Of a stretch of DNA of 49,839 nucleotides, positions 25,948 through 34,607 are shown piece after piece. The stretch is from JBCCHY01 sp039028495. GTDB taxonomy: Bacteria; Patescibacteriota; Saccharimonadia; Saccharimonadales; VXPC01. The translations under genes and the position numbers were made by a program. The notes below the pieces were generated by a model, which worked only from the letters and a program-made list of their open reading frames with translations, was not told where the DNA came from and ran no database searches. The stretch is from positions 1-49,839 of the forward strand of contig JBCCHY010000003.1 of NCBI GenBank assembly GCA_039028495.1, in the 5' to 3' direction. Numbering within the stretch: the first letter of the stretch is position 1; every line of letters begins with the position of its first letter.

Positions 25948-26571
25948 GTGAAAGCTATGATAACCAGAAAGATCGGCATGACCTCTATCGTCAATGATGA
26001 TGGCGCGATGATTGCCGTGACCCTGCTATCCGCTAGCCCAAACGTAGTTACTCAGGTTAAAACTGTCGATTCTGACGGTTACCAAGCACTCCAGCTTGGT
26101 TTTGAAACTGCAAAAAAGGTTGGTAAGAGCCAAGCAGCGAAGTATAAAAAATCTAAAATAGATGCGCCCAAAGTAGTCCGTGAGCACCGAACAGACGAAC
26201 TTCCTGAAGACGTCAAGGTAGGCGATCAAATCTCAGTTGATAGTTTTGAAGTTGGAGATGTGGTAGATGTCACAGGTACTAGTAAAGGTAAAGGTTTCGC
26301 TGGTGCAATCAAAAGACACAATTTCCATCGCCAACGCAAGAGCCACGGTGCAAAAGGCAATACAAGAAAAATAGGCTCGATCGGCTCTATGTACCCTCAA
26401 AAAGTCATGAAAGGTAAAAAGATGCCAGGCCAATACGGAAACGTCCAGGTAACTACCGAAAAAGTGAAAGTTGCTCTAGTAGATACAGAGCACAATGTCA
26501 TCGGCATAGCTGGAGCAGTCCCAGGACCGAAAAAAGGTATTGTAGTTGTAAGAGGAGCGAAACGATCATGA
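25948..26571 (+). CDS. rplC: 50S ribosomal protein L3
   Basis: This 207-residue L3 starts with GTG after an AAAAAGGAT site. TSKGKGFAGAIKRHNFHRQRKSHG and MPGQYGN are the family core that reaches toward the peptidyl transferase centre. It is the first gene of the long operon and overlaps rplD by four bases (ATGA). Confidence 0.97.
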   Translation: MKAMITRKIGMTSIVNDDGAMIAVTLLSASPNVVTQVKTVDSDGYQALQLGFETAKKVGKSQAAKYKKSKIDAPKVVREHRTDELPEDVKVGDQISVDSFEVGDVVDVTGTSKGKGFAGAIKRHNFHRQRKSHGAKGNTRKIGSIGSMYPQKVMKGKKMPGQYGNVQVTTEKVKVALVDTEHNVIGIAGAVPGPKKGIVVVRGAKRS

Positions 26572-27197
26572 GTGTAGCTACCTTTACAAAATCAGGTGCA
26601 AAGGCATCGACTGCAGCAAAGCTAGACAAGTCAGTATTTGGAATCGAAGTTAACAACCATGAGCTAGTCAAAGCTGCCTACGAAATGCACAGGGCAAATG
26701 GCCGCGTTAACCTAGCAACCACAAAGACAAGAGGCAAAGTACGCGGCGGCGGTCGCAAACCATGGCGCCAAAAGGGCACAGGTCGCGCCAGGTTCGGATC
26801 TATCAGAGTACCTATCTGGAGAGGCGGTGGTATAACATTCGGACCTCTTGGCGAAGAAAACTACTCTAAAAACATGAATAAAAAGGCGCGTAAACTAGCT
26901 ATCAGGCAAGCTCTCAGCCTAAAAGCTAGCAACGTTATCGTAGTCGAAAGCCTCGATTCAAAAGGCAAAACATCTGAGCTGGCCAAACTACTGAAAAAGA
27001 TAGATGCAGAGCGAAAATCCCTACTAGTAAATCTAGAGGTTAACCAGCTGCTAGAAAATGCTGCTCGCAACATACCAGACGTTGAGATAGTTGCTCCAAT
27101 GTACCTAAATGTTTTCGACATCATGAATGCAGATCACATAATACTGACTAGGGACTCACTTGCAGCAGTCCAGCAGTGGCTAGGAGACACAAAATGA
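26568..27197 (+). CDS. rplD: 50S ribosomal protein L4
   Basis: This 209-residue L4 lines the exit tunnel. The extended loop with RGGGRKPWRQKGTGRARFGS is fully conserved. In several bacteria L4 also represses its own operon through the leader, which is relevant to the structure upstream of rplC. It overlaps rplC and rplW by four bases each. Confidence 0.97.
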   Translation: MSVATFTKSGAKASTAAKLDKSVFGIEVNNHELVKAAYEMHRANGRVNLATTKTRGKVRGGGRKPWRQKGTGRARFGSIRVPIWRGGGITFGPLGEENYSKNMNKKARKLAIRQALSLKASNVIVVESLDSKGKTSELAKLLKKIDAERKSLLVNLEVNQLLENAARNIPDVEIVAPMYLNVFDIMNADHIILTRDSLAAVQQWLGDTK

Positions 27198-27502
27198 TAA
27201 TCACTCCACGAATCAGCGAAAAAGCGTATAAACAGAGCACAGAGATGAACGTCTATGTATTTGATGTACCTAAAGACGCCAATAAACTAGATATTAAACA
27301 AGCTGTCGAGTCCAGCTACAGTGTCACTGTTACAAAAGTGAGGACTCTTGTGCAGGACGGTAAAAAGGCTCGTAGCATCAGACTAAAACAGAGGGGTAGT
27401 TACGTTGTGGGTACTAGACCAGATGTAAAGAAGGCCTACGTGACTCTCAAAGAAGGTGACGAAATCACAGTGTTTGAACAAGTAGACGGAGGTAACGAGT
27501 AA
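27194..27502 (+). CDS. rplW: 50S ribosomal protein L23
   Basis: This 102-residue L23 sits at the tunnel exit, where trigger factor docks. I take ATG 27194 (MIITPRISEKA), which overlaps the rplD stop. An upstream start at 27176 would lie inside rplD. ISEKAY and the YVTLKEGDEI end are typical. Confidence 0.95.
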   Translation: MIITPRISEKAYKQSTEMNVYVFDVPKDANKLDIKQAVESSYSVTVTKVRTLVQDGKKARSIRLKQRGSYVVGTRPDVKKAYVTLKEGDEITVFEQVDGGNE

Positions 27503-28338
27503 TGGCTATACGTTCAATGAAACCAGTTACTCCAGGCCAGAGGGGCATGACTACACAGGACTTTGACCAAGTCACTGCGAAAAAGCCAGTTAAAAGCCTA
27601 CTAGTAAAGAAAAAACAGCGTGCAGGACGTAATAACCGCGGTGTCATAACAACCCGTCATAGGGGTGGAGGTCACAAGAAGCATTATCGTCTAATCAACT
27701 GGAACCTCCCAGATGGCTTCAAAGCCACCGTAGAGCATATTGAGTATGATCCTAACCGCAGCGCCCGTATCGCACGCCTACGTGAAGAGAACAACACACC
27801 ACACTACATGATTGCGACCAAGTCGCTTAAGCAAGGCGCTACAGTCGAGTCCTCAGAAGAAGCACCGATTGAGGTAGGTAATCGCTTGCCGCTAAAAAAC
27901 ATACCGACAGGTACTATCGTATATTGCATAGAAATGGTGCCGGGCAAAGGTGCTCAGCTAGTACGCAGTGCTGGTACAGGTGCCCAGCTCGCCGCTAAAG
28001 ATGGAGATTATGCCCAGCTTAAACTACCTAGTGGCGAAGTTCGCATGATCCACCTAGACTGTAAAGCCCACATTGGATCAGTTGGCAATGAGCAGCACCA
28101 AAACGTCAAGATTGGTAAAGCTGGTCGTAACCGCAACAGAGGACGTCGCCCTGGTGTGCGCGGTGTAGTTATGAACCCAGTTGACCACCCACATGGTGGT
28201 GGTGAGGCCAAAGGTAAGGGCTACAAGGCACCGATGACACCATGGGGCCAAAAAACACTCGGCTACAAGACTCGTAACCGTAATAAGTCAACTAACAAGT
28301 TTATCGTGCGCAGTCGCCACGAGGCTAAGAGGAAATAA
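27502..28338 (+). CDS. rplB: 50S ribosomal protein L2
   Basis: This 278-residue L2 is a core protein near the peptidyl transferase centre. RHRGGGHKKHYR, KAGRNRNRGRRPGVRGVVMNPVDHPHGGGEA (with the invariant His) and TPWGQKTLGYKTR are all present. It overlaps rplW by one base and lies two bases from rpsS. Confidence 0.98.
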   Translation: MAIRSMKPVTPGQRGMTTQDFDQVTAKKPVKSLLVKKKQRAGRNNRGVITTRHRGGGHKKHYRLINWNLPDGFKATVEHIEYDPNRSARIARLREENNTPHYMIATKSLKQGATVESSEEAPIEVGNRLPLKNIPTGTIVYCIEMVPGKGAQLVRSAGTGAQLAAKDGDYAQLKLPSGEVRMIHLDCKAHIGSVGNEQHQNVKIGKAGRNRNRGRRPGVRGVVMNPVDHPHGGGEAKGKGYKAPMTPWGQKTLGYKTRNRNKSTNKFIVRSRHEAKRK

Positions 28339-28340
28339 CC

Positions 28341-28610
28341 ATGAGTAGAAGTCTCAAAAAAGGACCATTCGTAGACCCCAAGCTAGCCAAGAAAGTGGCT
28401 GCCCTGGGTAAAGAGGACAGGACAATCATTAAAACCTGGGCACGCGCGAGTACAATTGCCCCTGAATTTGTAGGTAGAACAATCGCTGTATATAACGGTA
28501 AAGTCCACGTGCCTGTGTTCATCACAGAAAACATGGTCGGACACAAACTAGGCGAGTTTGCTCCAACACGTAAGTTCCGTGGACACGGCGGAAAGCTGGC
28601 GAAAGGGTAA
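28341..28610 (+). CDS. rpsS: 30S ribosomal protein S19
   Basis: This 89-residue S19 of normal length opens MSRSLKKGPFVD and contains HVPVFITENMVGHKLGEFAPTR. It binds the 30S head with S13. Two bases separate it from both neighbours. Confidence 0.97.
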   Translation: MSRSLKKGPFVDPKLAKKVAALGKEDRTIIKTWARASTIAPEFVGRTIAVYNGKVHVPVFITENMVGHKLGEFAPTRKFRGHGGKLAKG

Positions 28611-28612
28611 TC

Positions 28613-28987
28613 ATGATAGTTAAATCCATCGCTAAAAACGTCCCAATTAGCCCCCGTAAAGTACGCACTGTTGCCGCACTAGTTCGAGGACGCAGTGTTG
28701 CAGATGCGCTTACGATCTTAGAGCACACACCCCGCAAGAGTGCCTCTGCAGTAGCCAAAACAATCAAAAGCGCCCAAGCTAACGCTACTAATAACCACGA
28801 CCTAAAGGGTGACTCTCTAGTCATTGACCAGATCTTTGTGACTACAGGACGTAAGCTAAAGAGGTACAGACCTGCAGCACATGGACGTGCGCTGCCTTAT
28901 CAGAAAAAGCAAACCAACATATACGTACACGTCACAGGTGAGCAAAAGGCTAAAAAGCCGGCCAAGTCTAAGAAGGAGGCTAAATAA
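28613..28987 (+). CDS. rplV: 50S ribosomal protein L22
   Basis: This 124-residue L22 contributes to the exit tunnel. ISPRKVRTVAALVRGRSV and the beta-hairpin region GRKLKRYRPAAHGRA are conserved. The last 15 residues or so are a Lys/Ala-rich extension (EQKAKKPAKSKKEAK). It overlaps rpsC by one base. Confidence 0.96.
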   Translation: MIVKSIAKNVPISPRKVRTVAALVRGRSVADALTILEHTPRKSASAVAKTIKSAQANATNNHDLKGDSLVIDQIFVTTGRKLKRYRPAAHGRALPYQKKQTNIYVHVTGEQKAKKPAKSKKEAK

Positions 28988-29619
28988 TGGGTCAGAAAGT
29001 AAATCCAATAAGCATGCGCCTCCAGGTCAGTAAAGACTGGCGTAGCAAATGGTTCGCCAGCAAAAGAGAGTACGCTGCATACCTTGAGAAAGACCTCAAG
29101 GCTCGCAAGCTTATCAAAGACAAGCTGGGTATGCATGCGGCCATCAACAAAGTCAACATTGAGCGTTCAGCAAGCACAATTGCCTTTACTATCTATACGG
29201 GGCGAGCGGGTGTAGTTATCGGACGAGGTGGTTCAGGTGTGCAGGAGCTAACTAGACAGCTTAGCAAGATCTACGGAGTACCCGTCAAGGTCAATATAGA
29301 AGAAATCAAAAAAACCGAAATGTACGCTCAACTTGTCGCTGAAAATATCGCCAATCAACTAGAGCGTCGTATTTCATTCCGGCGTGCCATCAAGAGCACA
29401 GCTGCTGCGACAATGCGTGCAGGAGCAAAGGGTATTCGTATAGAGATCTCAGGTCGCCTAGGTGGAGCAGAAATGTCCAGACGAGAGCGTGAGGTCCAAG
29501 GGTCAGTACCGCTACACACCATCCGCGCCGACATAGACTATGGCTATGCAAGAGCAAACTACCCTGGTTCAGGAATTATCGGGGTTAAGGTTTGGATCAA
29601 CAAAGGTGAGGTGAGCTAA
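28987..29619 (+). CDS. rpsC: 30S ribosomal protein S3
   Basis: This 210-residue S3 starts MGQKVNPISMRL and has the KH-domain GXXG as VIGRGGSG, followed by the C-terminal signature GRLGGAEMSRRE. It forms part of the mRNA entry channel and helicase site. Confidence 0.97.
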   Translation: MGQKVNPISMRLQVSKDWRSKWFASKREYAAYLEKDLKARKLIKDKLGMHAAINKVNIERSASTIAFTIYTGRAGVVIGRGGSGVQELTRQLSKIYGVPVKVNIEEIKKTEMYAQLVAENIANQLERRISFRRAIKSTAAATMRAGAKGIRIEISGRLGGAEMSRREREVQGSVPLHTIRADIDYGYARANYPGSGIIGVKVWINKGEVS

Positions 29620-29621
29620 TC

Positions 29622-30035
29622 ATGTTGATGCCAAATAAAATGAAATTTAGAAAGAGCTTCAAGGGCCGTATACACGGTAAAGCAACGAGAGGTGGCTCGC
29701 TAGCGTACGGTCGCTACGGACTGCAGAGCCAGCAAGCAGATCGCATTACAGGGAGGCAGATTGAGGCAGCTCGTCAGGCTATGACCAGATACAGCAAGCG
29801 TGGGGGTAAAATCTGGATACGTATTTTCCCGCATATCCCTGTCAGTAAAAAACCTGTGGGTCTGAAGATGGGTAAAGGCAAAGGAAATCCTGAATTTTAT
29901 GTAGCGAGAGTCAAACCTGGCACAGTTTTATTTGAAATGGACGGAGTTCCTGAAGAGACTGCTAGAGAAGCTATGCGACTGGCGGCACATAAACTACCAG
30001 TAAAGACAAAATTCATAGTAAAGGGGAGCTTCTAA
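29622..30035 (+). CDS. rplP: 50S ribosomal protein L16
   Basis: This 137-residue L16 has MPNKMKFRKSFKGRIHG, GRQIEAARQAMTRY and GKGKGNPEFYVA. It contacts the A-site tRNA. The ATG at 29628 (MPNK) fits the family better than 29622, but either is possible. Confidence 0.96.
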   Translation: MLMPNKMKFRKSFKGRIHGKATRGGSLAYGRYGLQSQQADRITGRQIEAARQAMTRYSKRGGKIWIRIFPHIPVSKKPVGLKMGKGKGNPEFYVARVKPGTVLFEMDGVPEETAREAMRLAAHKLPVKTKFIVKGSF

Positions 30036-30036
30036 A

Positions 30037-30231
30037 ATGGCTGAAAAGAAGAAAAACCAGACTACTGATTTAGATAAAAAACTGGCAGAACTGAGAGTCG
30101 AAATGCTCGAACAACTTCGTGCAATCAAGACAGGAACAAGCACCAATGTTAGAAAAAGCACTCATATACGCCGAGAAATTGCTCGGACTTTGACACTTAA
30201 GAACACACAGCAGAAGGGAGACGCAAAATGA
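30037..30231 (+). CDS. rpmC: 50S ribosomal protein L29
   Basis: This 64-residue helical hairpin protein has the short LAELRVEMLEQLRAIKTG and RREIARTLT elements. It is located by the exit tunnel next to L23. It overlaps rpsQ by four bases. Confidence 0.93.
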   Translation: MAEKKKNQTTDLDKKLAELRVEMLEQLRAIKTGTSTNVRKSTHIRREIARTLTLKNTQQKGDAK

Positions 30232-30575
30232 GAAAAACACTCCAAGGAACAGTAGTGGCTGACACACTCGACAAGACTATTACGGTACGCGTCGACACTA
30301 GCAAGACGCATCCGCTCTACAAAAAGAGCTACAGTACTAGTAAAAAGTATGCCGTCCATGATGAGGCTAATAAAGCTGTAATAAACGATATTGTCATCAT
30401 TGAGGAGTGCCGACCTGTAAGCAAGCGTAAGTCATGGGCCCTAAAAGAAATTACAGGCCGGGAAGGTTTAAAGCACGTAGAAGCAGAGCCTGAGCCGGTA
30501 GAAAAGACTAAACCAGAAGAATCTAAAGCACACAAGAAAAAAACAGCCAAAAAAACCGACGAGGCTGCAAAATGA
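30228..30575 (+). CDS. rpsQ: 30S ribosomal protein S17 with charged C-terminal tail
   Basis: The OB-fold core (LQGTVVADTLDKTITVRVD, then HPLYKK and the ECRPVSKRK stretch) is about 80 residues. The total of 115 residues includes a C-terminal Glu/Lys-rich tail with no counterpart in E. coli S17. It binds 16S rRNA early in assembly. Confidence 0.95.
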   Translation: MRKTLQGTVVADTLDKTITVRVDTSKTHPLYKKSYSTSKKYAVHDEANKAVINDIVIIEECRPVSKRKSWALKEITGREGLKHVEAEPEPVEKTKPEESKAHKKKTAKKTDEAAK

Positions 30576-30940
30576 TCCAGCAGGAAAGCACACTGGCGGT
30601 CTGTGACAATAGTGGGGCAAAAAAGATCCTTTGCATTAGAGTGCTCGGCGGTACTCGAAGACGTTACGCACGCGTTGGAGACGTTATTGTAGCCAGCGTT
30701 AAAGAAGCAAGCACAACAGGTGCAGTCAAGAAAAAGCAAGTTGTTAGAGCTGTAGTTGTACGGACGCGTGACCAGATCCAACGCAAAGACGGTAGTACAA
30801 TCGCATTTGACGATAACGCTGCAGTCATCATTGGTGATGATAATGAACCACGAGCTACACGTATATTTGGTCCAGTGCCGCGTGAGCTTAGAGAAAAAGG
30901 CTACAGCAAAATAATCAGCCTTGCCCCGGAGGTCCTATAA
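30572..30940 (+). CDS. rplN: 50S ribosomal protein L14
   Basis: This 122-residue L14 of standard length contains CDNSGAKKILCIRVLGG, the DNAAVII.GD turn and GPVPRELREKG. It forms an inter-subunit bridge. It overlaps rpsQ by four bases and rplX by one. Confidence 0.97.
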   Translation: MIQQESTLAVCDNSGAKKILCIRVLGGTRRRYARVGDVIVASVKEASTTGAVKKKQVVRAVVVRTRDQIQRKDGSTIAFDDNAAVIIGDDNEPRATRIFGPVPRELREKGYSKIISLAPEVL

Positions 30941-31272
30941 TGAATAGATCTATAACTAAAATTAAGCTGAGAGTCGGTGACAACGTTATGGTGCTCACAG
31001 GACGCGAAAAAGGGAAAACGGGCAAGGTTACAGCTGTTCATCCGATGGAGAATAAAGTAACTATCGAAGGTATTAACATTGTACGCAGACACACTAAGCC
31101 AAACCAATCACACCCCCAGGGTGGCATCATAGATACAACAAAACCCATTGATGTCAGCAAGGTAGGCATAATTGACCCTGCGACCAAGAAACCAACTAGA
31201 GTTGCTTACGAAGTAAGTAAAGACGGCTCAAAAACACGCGTTTACGCTAGTTCAAGAAAGGAGATCAAGTAA
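30940..31272 (+). CDS. rplX: 50S ribosomal protein L24
   Basis: This 110-residue protein has the KOW motif (GDNVMVLTGREKGKTGKV) and INIVRRHTKPNQ.HPQGGI. It is an assembly initiator of the large subunit. The ATG overlaps the rplN stop. Confidence 0.95.
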   Translation: MNRSITKIKLRVGDNVMVLTGREKGKTGKVTAVHPMENKVTIEGINIVRRHTKPNQSHPQGGIIDTTKPIDVSKVGIIDPATKKPTRVAYEVSKDGSKTRVYASSRKEIK

Positions 31273-31838
31273 TGAGTACATATTCACCCACATTAGCAAC
31301 AAAGTATTCCAATGAAATCCGAGAGAAGCTGACGCAAGAGCTGGGTCTTGACAATATCAACCAAGCGCCAAAACTAGAAAAGATTGTGCTTAACGTTGGT
31401 CTAGGCAAGAGTAAAGACGACAAAAAAATGTTCGAAGTCGCCGAAAATACTCTGCGAAAAATTACTGGACAAGCACCAGTAATTACAGAAGCTAGACTAT
31501 CAATAGCCACTTTTAAACTGAGAGAGGGCAACAAAGTAGGTATGATGGTGACTTTGCGCGGTGAGCGAATGTACGAGTTCCTTGATCGGCTAATAAACAT
31601 CGTTCTACCTAGGCTAAGAGATTTCCACGGAGTATCCGTAAAATCTTTTGACTCGTCAGGTAACTACAGCATCGGTTTTAAAGATCAGAGTGTGTTCCCA
31701 GAACTTAGCTTTGAAGACACACAAACAGCACACGGTCTGCAAGTTACTATGGTTGTCGAAGCTCGAGGAGTTGAAGATTCAAAAGCGCTCTTAACTCACT
31801 TTGGTATGCCGTTTGAAAAGGGAAGGGAAGGTAAATAG
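31272..31838 (+). CDS. rplE: 50S ribosomal protein L5
   Basis: This 188-residue L5 has a core including KIVLNVGLG, the KFKLREGNKVG-like motif TFKLREGNKVGMMVTLRGERMYEF and GNYSIGF. It contacts 5S rRNA and the P-site tRNA. Confidence 0.97.
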   Translation: MSTYSPTLATKYSNEIREKLTQELGLDNINQAPKLEKIVLNVGLGKSKDDKKMFEVAENTLRKITGQAPVITEARLSIATFKLREGNKVGMMVTLRGERMYEFLDRLINIVLPRLRDFHGVSVKSFDSSGNYSIGFKDQSVFPELSFEDTQTAHGLQVTMVVEARGVEDSKALLTHFGMPFEKGREGK

Positions 31839-31839
31839 T

Positions 31840-32109
31840 ATGGCTAAGAAATCAATGGTAGCCAGAGATAAAAAGCGCGCTAAAAAGATTGCCCAGTTAG
31901 CTGAAAAGCGAGCTGAACTGAAAAAAGTCGGTGACCAGGATGGTCTCCATAGACTACCCCTCAATAGTAGTCCTACACGACTTAAGAACCGCTGTAACAT
32001 GTGCGGAAGGCCACGAGGCTACATCAGGCAGTTCGGCCTGTGTAGGGTGTGCTTTAGAAACGAAGCAAGCAAGGGAAACATCCCTGGTATAACAAAATCA
32101 AGTTGGTAA
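31840..32109 (+). CDS. rpsN: 30S ribosomal protein S14, long form with zinc-type cysteines
   Basis: I use ATG 31840 (MAKKSMVARD), one base after the rplE stop. The 89-residue protein has the N-terminal helical part of the long (zinc-free) S14 type, yet keeps CNMC and CRVC, the four cysteines of the short zinc-binding type, around GRPRGYIRQFG. It ends PGITKSSW as expected. It is therefore an intermediate form. Confidence 0.94.
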   Translation: MAKKSMVARDKKRAKKIAQLAEKRAELKKVGDQDGLHRLPLNSSPTRLKNRCNMCGRPRGYIRQFGLCRVCFRNEASKGNIPGITKSSW

Positions 32110-32119
32110 AGGAGTAGAT

Positions 32120-32515
32120 ATGTATTCAACAGACCCAATCGCAGACATGTTATCTAGAATCCGTAACGCCATCATGATAGGCAAAAGCAGCGTTGATGTT
32201 CCTCACAGCAAAATCAAAGAACAGATCGCTAAGATTCTAGAATCAAACAACTACCTAGAGACTGTTACGATTGACGGTGAAGGTAAGTCAAAACTGATCC
32301 ATATTACTATCAATAAAGAATTATCGCCCGCTTCAATAACGGAGATTACACGTGTAAGCAAGCCAGGTAGACGCGTCTACACAAATAGTAGCGAGATACC
32401 GAAGGTCAAAAGTGGCCGAGGCATGGTAGTTATGTCAACAAGTAAAGGTCTCATGACAGGGACAGAGGCAGAGACCGCCAATATTGGCGGAGAAGTAATC
32501 TGCTCAGTCTACTAA
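32120..32515 (+). CDS. rpsH: 30S ribosomal protein S8
   Basis: This 131-residue S8 has DPIADMLSRIRNA at the N terminus and SGRGMVVMSTSKGLMTG near the C terminus. It binds the central domain of 16S rRNA. GGAG precedes the ATG. Confidence 0.97.
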   Translation: MYSTDPIADMLSRIRNAIMIGKSSVDVPHSKIKEQIAKILESNNYLETVTIDGEGKSKLIHITINKELSPASITEITRVSKPGRRVYTNSSEIPKVKSGRGMVVMSTSKGLMTGTEAETANIGGEVICSVY

Positions 32516-32539
32516 ATAGAGGAGAGAAAGGAGCATACA

Positions 32540-33088
32540 ATGAGCCGAGTAGGAAAACAGCCAATACAAATTCCATCTGGTGTGACAATCACTGCTACTG
32601 ATGACAACATATCAGTAACTGGCCCAAAAGGTACGCTTGAACAGTTTGGACTCGAAGGCATTAAAGTTAGCCAAGAGGGTGAAGAAGTTCATGTGTCTCG
32701 TACATCAGATGTCAAAGAACATAGGTCTAGACATGGCCTCATGAGAACACTTATCGCCAACATGGTGCAGGGCGTTACAGAGGGTTTCGAGAAGAAACTT
32801 GAGCTAAACGGTGTGGGGTTCAGAGTTAACGTGTCAGGTAAAACCCTAACTCTAACCGTTGGGTTCTCCCATGACATCGAGTACAAGATTCCTGAAGATG
32901 TAGATGTCTCTATAGAGGACAACAACATCATAGTAGTTACTGGTATCAACAAGCAAAGGGTTGGTCAGATCGCAGCAGAAATACGCTCTTTCAAGAAACC
33001 AGAGCCGTACAAAGGCAAAGGCATTAAATACATAGATGAGCACATAATCAGAAAAGCCGGTAAGAGCGGCGGAGAAGGAGCAGCGTAA
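32540..33088 (+). CDS. rplF: 50S ribosomal protein L6
   Basis: This 182-residue L6 has two repeated domains, with MSRVGKQPIQIPSGV at the start and KKPEPYKGKGIKYIDE near the end. It lies at the base of the L7/L12 stalk. A GAAAGGAG site precedes it. It overlaps rplR by one base. Confidence 0.97.
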   Translation: MSRVGKQPIQIPSGVTITATDDNISVTGPKGTLEQFGLEGIKVSQEGEEVHVSRTSDVKEHRSRHGLMRTLIANMVQGVTEGFEKKLELNGVGFRVNVSGKTLTLTVGFSHDIEYKIPEDVDVSIEDNNIIVVTGINKQRVGQIAAEIRSFKKPEPYKGKGIKYIDEHIIRKAGKSGGEGAA

Positions 33089-33441
33089 TGTCTAGACTAA
33101 CCAAAATCGCAAGCAACAAAGCTCAGCGCGCTAGTAGAACCAGGGCAAAAATAAGAGCAAACTCAGACCTGCCACGCCTCAGTGTGAAAATTGCCAATAA
33201 AAACATATCCGTACAGCTGATTGACGATGCCGCAGGTGCAACAATTGCTTCAGCGACTACAATAGGCTCAAAGCTGACTGGCAATATGACAGATAAAGCC
33301 ATCGCCATAGGTGGACAAATTGCAGAAGCAGCTAAAAAAGCGAAGGTAAAAAAAGCTGTACTAGATAGAGGTGATCATAAATACCACGGCCGCCTAAAGG
33401 CACTAGCAGACGCAGCAAGAGAGAAAGGACTGGAGCTTTAA
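33088..33441 (+). CDS. rplR: 50S ribosomal protein L18
   Basis: This 117-residue L18 binds 5S rRNA. The beta-strand part (RLSVKIANKNISVQLID) and the C-terminal LDRGDHKYHGRLKALADAAREKGLEL are typical. Confidence 0.96.
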   Translation: MSRLTKIASNKAQRASRTRAKIRANSDLPRLSVKIANKNISVQLIDDAAGATIASATTIGSKLTGNMTDKAIAIGGQIAEAAKKAKVKKAVLDRGDHKYHGRLKALADAAREKGLEL

Positions 33442-33442
33442 A

Positions 33443-34042
33443 ATGGCAGCACCACAACTAAATATGAGAAGAAACGACGATAAGTTAGATGGTCTAGACC
33501 AACGTGTCATTGCAATCGACAGGGTTGCCCGTGTAGTCAAAGGCGGACGGCGATTTAGGTTTCGTGCCTTAGTCGCAATTGGTGATAAGAACGGTAAAGT
33601 AGGTGTAGGTAGCTCCAAAGGCCAAGACGTAACAACTGCTATCGACAAAGCAACCGATGTTGCAAAGCGCAAAATGCGTAGTGTATGTATAGAAAACAGC
33701 ACGCTGCCACATGAGACAAACGGTAAAGTGGGCGGAGCTAAAATACTTCTGAAGCCTGCAGGCCAAGGTACAGGTATGATAGCTGGCAGTGTCCCTCGGC
33801 AGATACTCGAAGTCGCTGGTTACACAAATGTAGTCAGCAAGTCACTTGGTAACAGTAATAAGACAAATCTTTCGTATGCTGTTATCGAAGCCTTAGACGC
33901 CCTACGACCGACTAGCGAGTGGATTAATCCTCCCGAAAAGAAAGCACCAGCAAAAAAAGCAAGCACCAAAGCCGCCAAGCCAGCACCAAAGAAATCTACT
34001 GCTAAAAAGACCACTCCAAAGAAAAAAGAGGCTAAAAAATGA
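33443..34042 (+). CDS. rpsE: 30S ribosomal protein S5 with Lys/Ala-rich tail
   Basis: The core (DQRVIAIDRVARVVKGGRRFRF, then GDKNGKVGVG and AGSVPRQILEVAGYTNV) is complete. The last 35 residues or so are a Lys/Ala/Pro low-complexity tail absent from E. coli S5. The next gene is rplO: rpmD (L30), normally placed between them, is missing, and the stop overlaps the rplO ATG. Confidence 0.97.
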   Translation: MAAPQLNMRRNDDKLDGLDQRVIAIDRVARVVKGGRRFRFRALVAIGDKNGKVGVGSSKGQDVTTAIDKATDVAKRKMRSVCIENSTLPHETNGKVGGAKILLKPAGQGTGMIAGSVPRQILEVAGYTNVVSKSLGNSNKTNLSYAVIEALDALRPTSEWINPPEKKAPAKKASTKAAKPAPKKSTAKKTTPKKKEAKK

Positions 34043-34554
34043 AGATCAACGAACTACAGGTAAAGCCAAAAAGAGCCCGCACCAGAAAAGGAAGAGGCAT
34101 ATCAGCAGGTAAAGGTAAAACTGCTGGTCGAGGTACAAAAGGACAAAATGCACGTACAGGTGCCTCCAGGAGAGCTGGATTTGAGGGCGGACAGAATAGG
34201 CTAATCAAAAGATTACCCAAACTGCGTGGCTTCAAGAGTCACCGCACACCCGCTCAAGTAGTCTATACTGGCCAACTCGACGCTATAAAGTCTAAAAAGA
34301 TTACAGCTGAAGTGCTAGCAGAAGCAGGACTGATCGAAGATACCTACCATAGCGTAAAGCTGATAGTAAAAGGTGAGATAAAGACCGCGAAGCACGTAGA
34401 GCTGCAGTTCGCTAGTGAAACAGCTGTTGAAAAACTACAAAAAGTCGGCGGTAGTTTTACAGTTACTCAGCGTACAAAACGACCCGAATCTACTAAAAAG
34501 GCTGAAAAAAGAGCTAAAAATAGCGAAAAAACAACCAAAGAGAAAACAAAGTAG
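34039..34554 (+). CDS. rplO: 50S ribosomal protein L15 with charged tail
   Basis: This 171-residue L15 has the glycine-rich N-terminal arm (KRARTRKGRGISAGKGKTAGRGTKG) and the GGQNRLIKRLPKLRGF block. The C terminus ends in a Lys/Glu-rich tail of about 30 residues. It overlaps rpsE by four bases. Confidence 0.96.
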   Translation: MKINELQVKPKRARTRKGRGISAGKGKTAGRGTKGQNARTGASRRAGFEGGQNRLIKRLPKLRGFKSHRTPAQVVYTGQLDAIKSKKITAEVLAEAGLIEDTYHSVKLIVKGEIKTAKHVELQFASETAVEKLQKVGGSFTVTQRTKRPESTKKAEKRAKNSEKTTKEKTK

Positions 34555-34556
34555 GC

Positions 34557-34562
34557 TATAAT
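34557..34562 (+). promoter_or_regulatory. -10 box upstream of secY
   Basis: A TATAAT overlaps the end of rplO, 46 bases before the secY ATG. No good -35 is visible. A small hairpin (TTGC/GCAA) and an AGAGGG ribosome binding site follow. It may supply extra secY transcription. Confidence 0.4.
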
Positions 34563-34607
34563 CTAGTCTGATCAAGAGAGTTTTGCTAAAAAAGCAAGAG
34601 GGTAATA

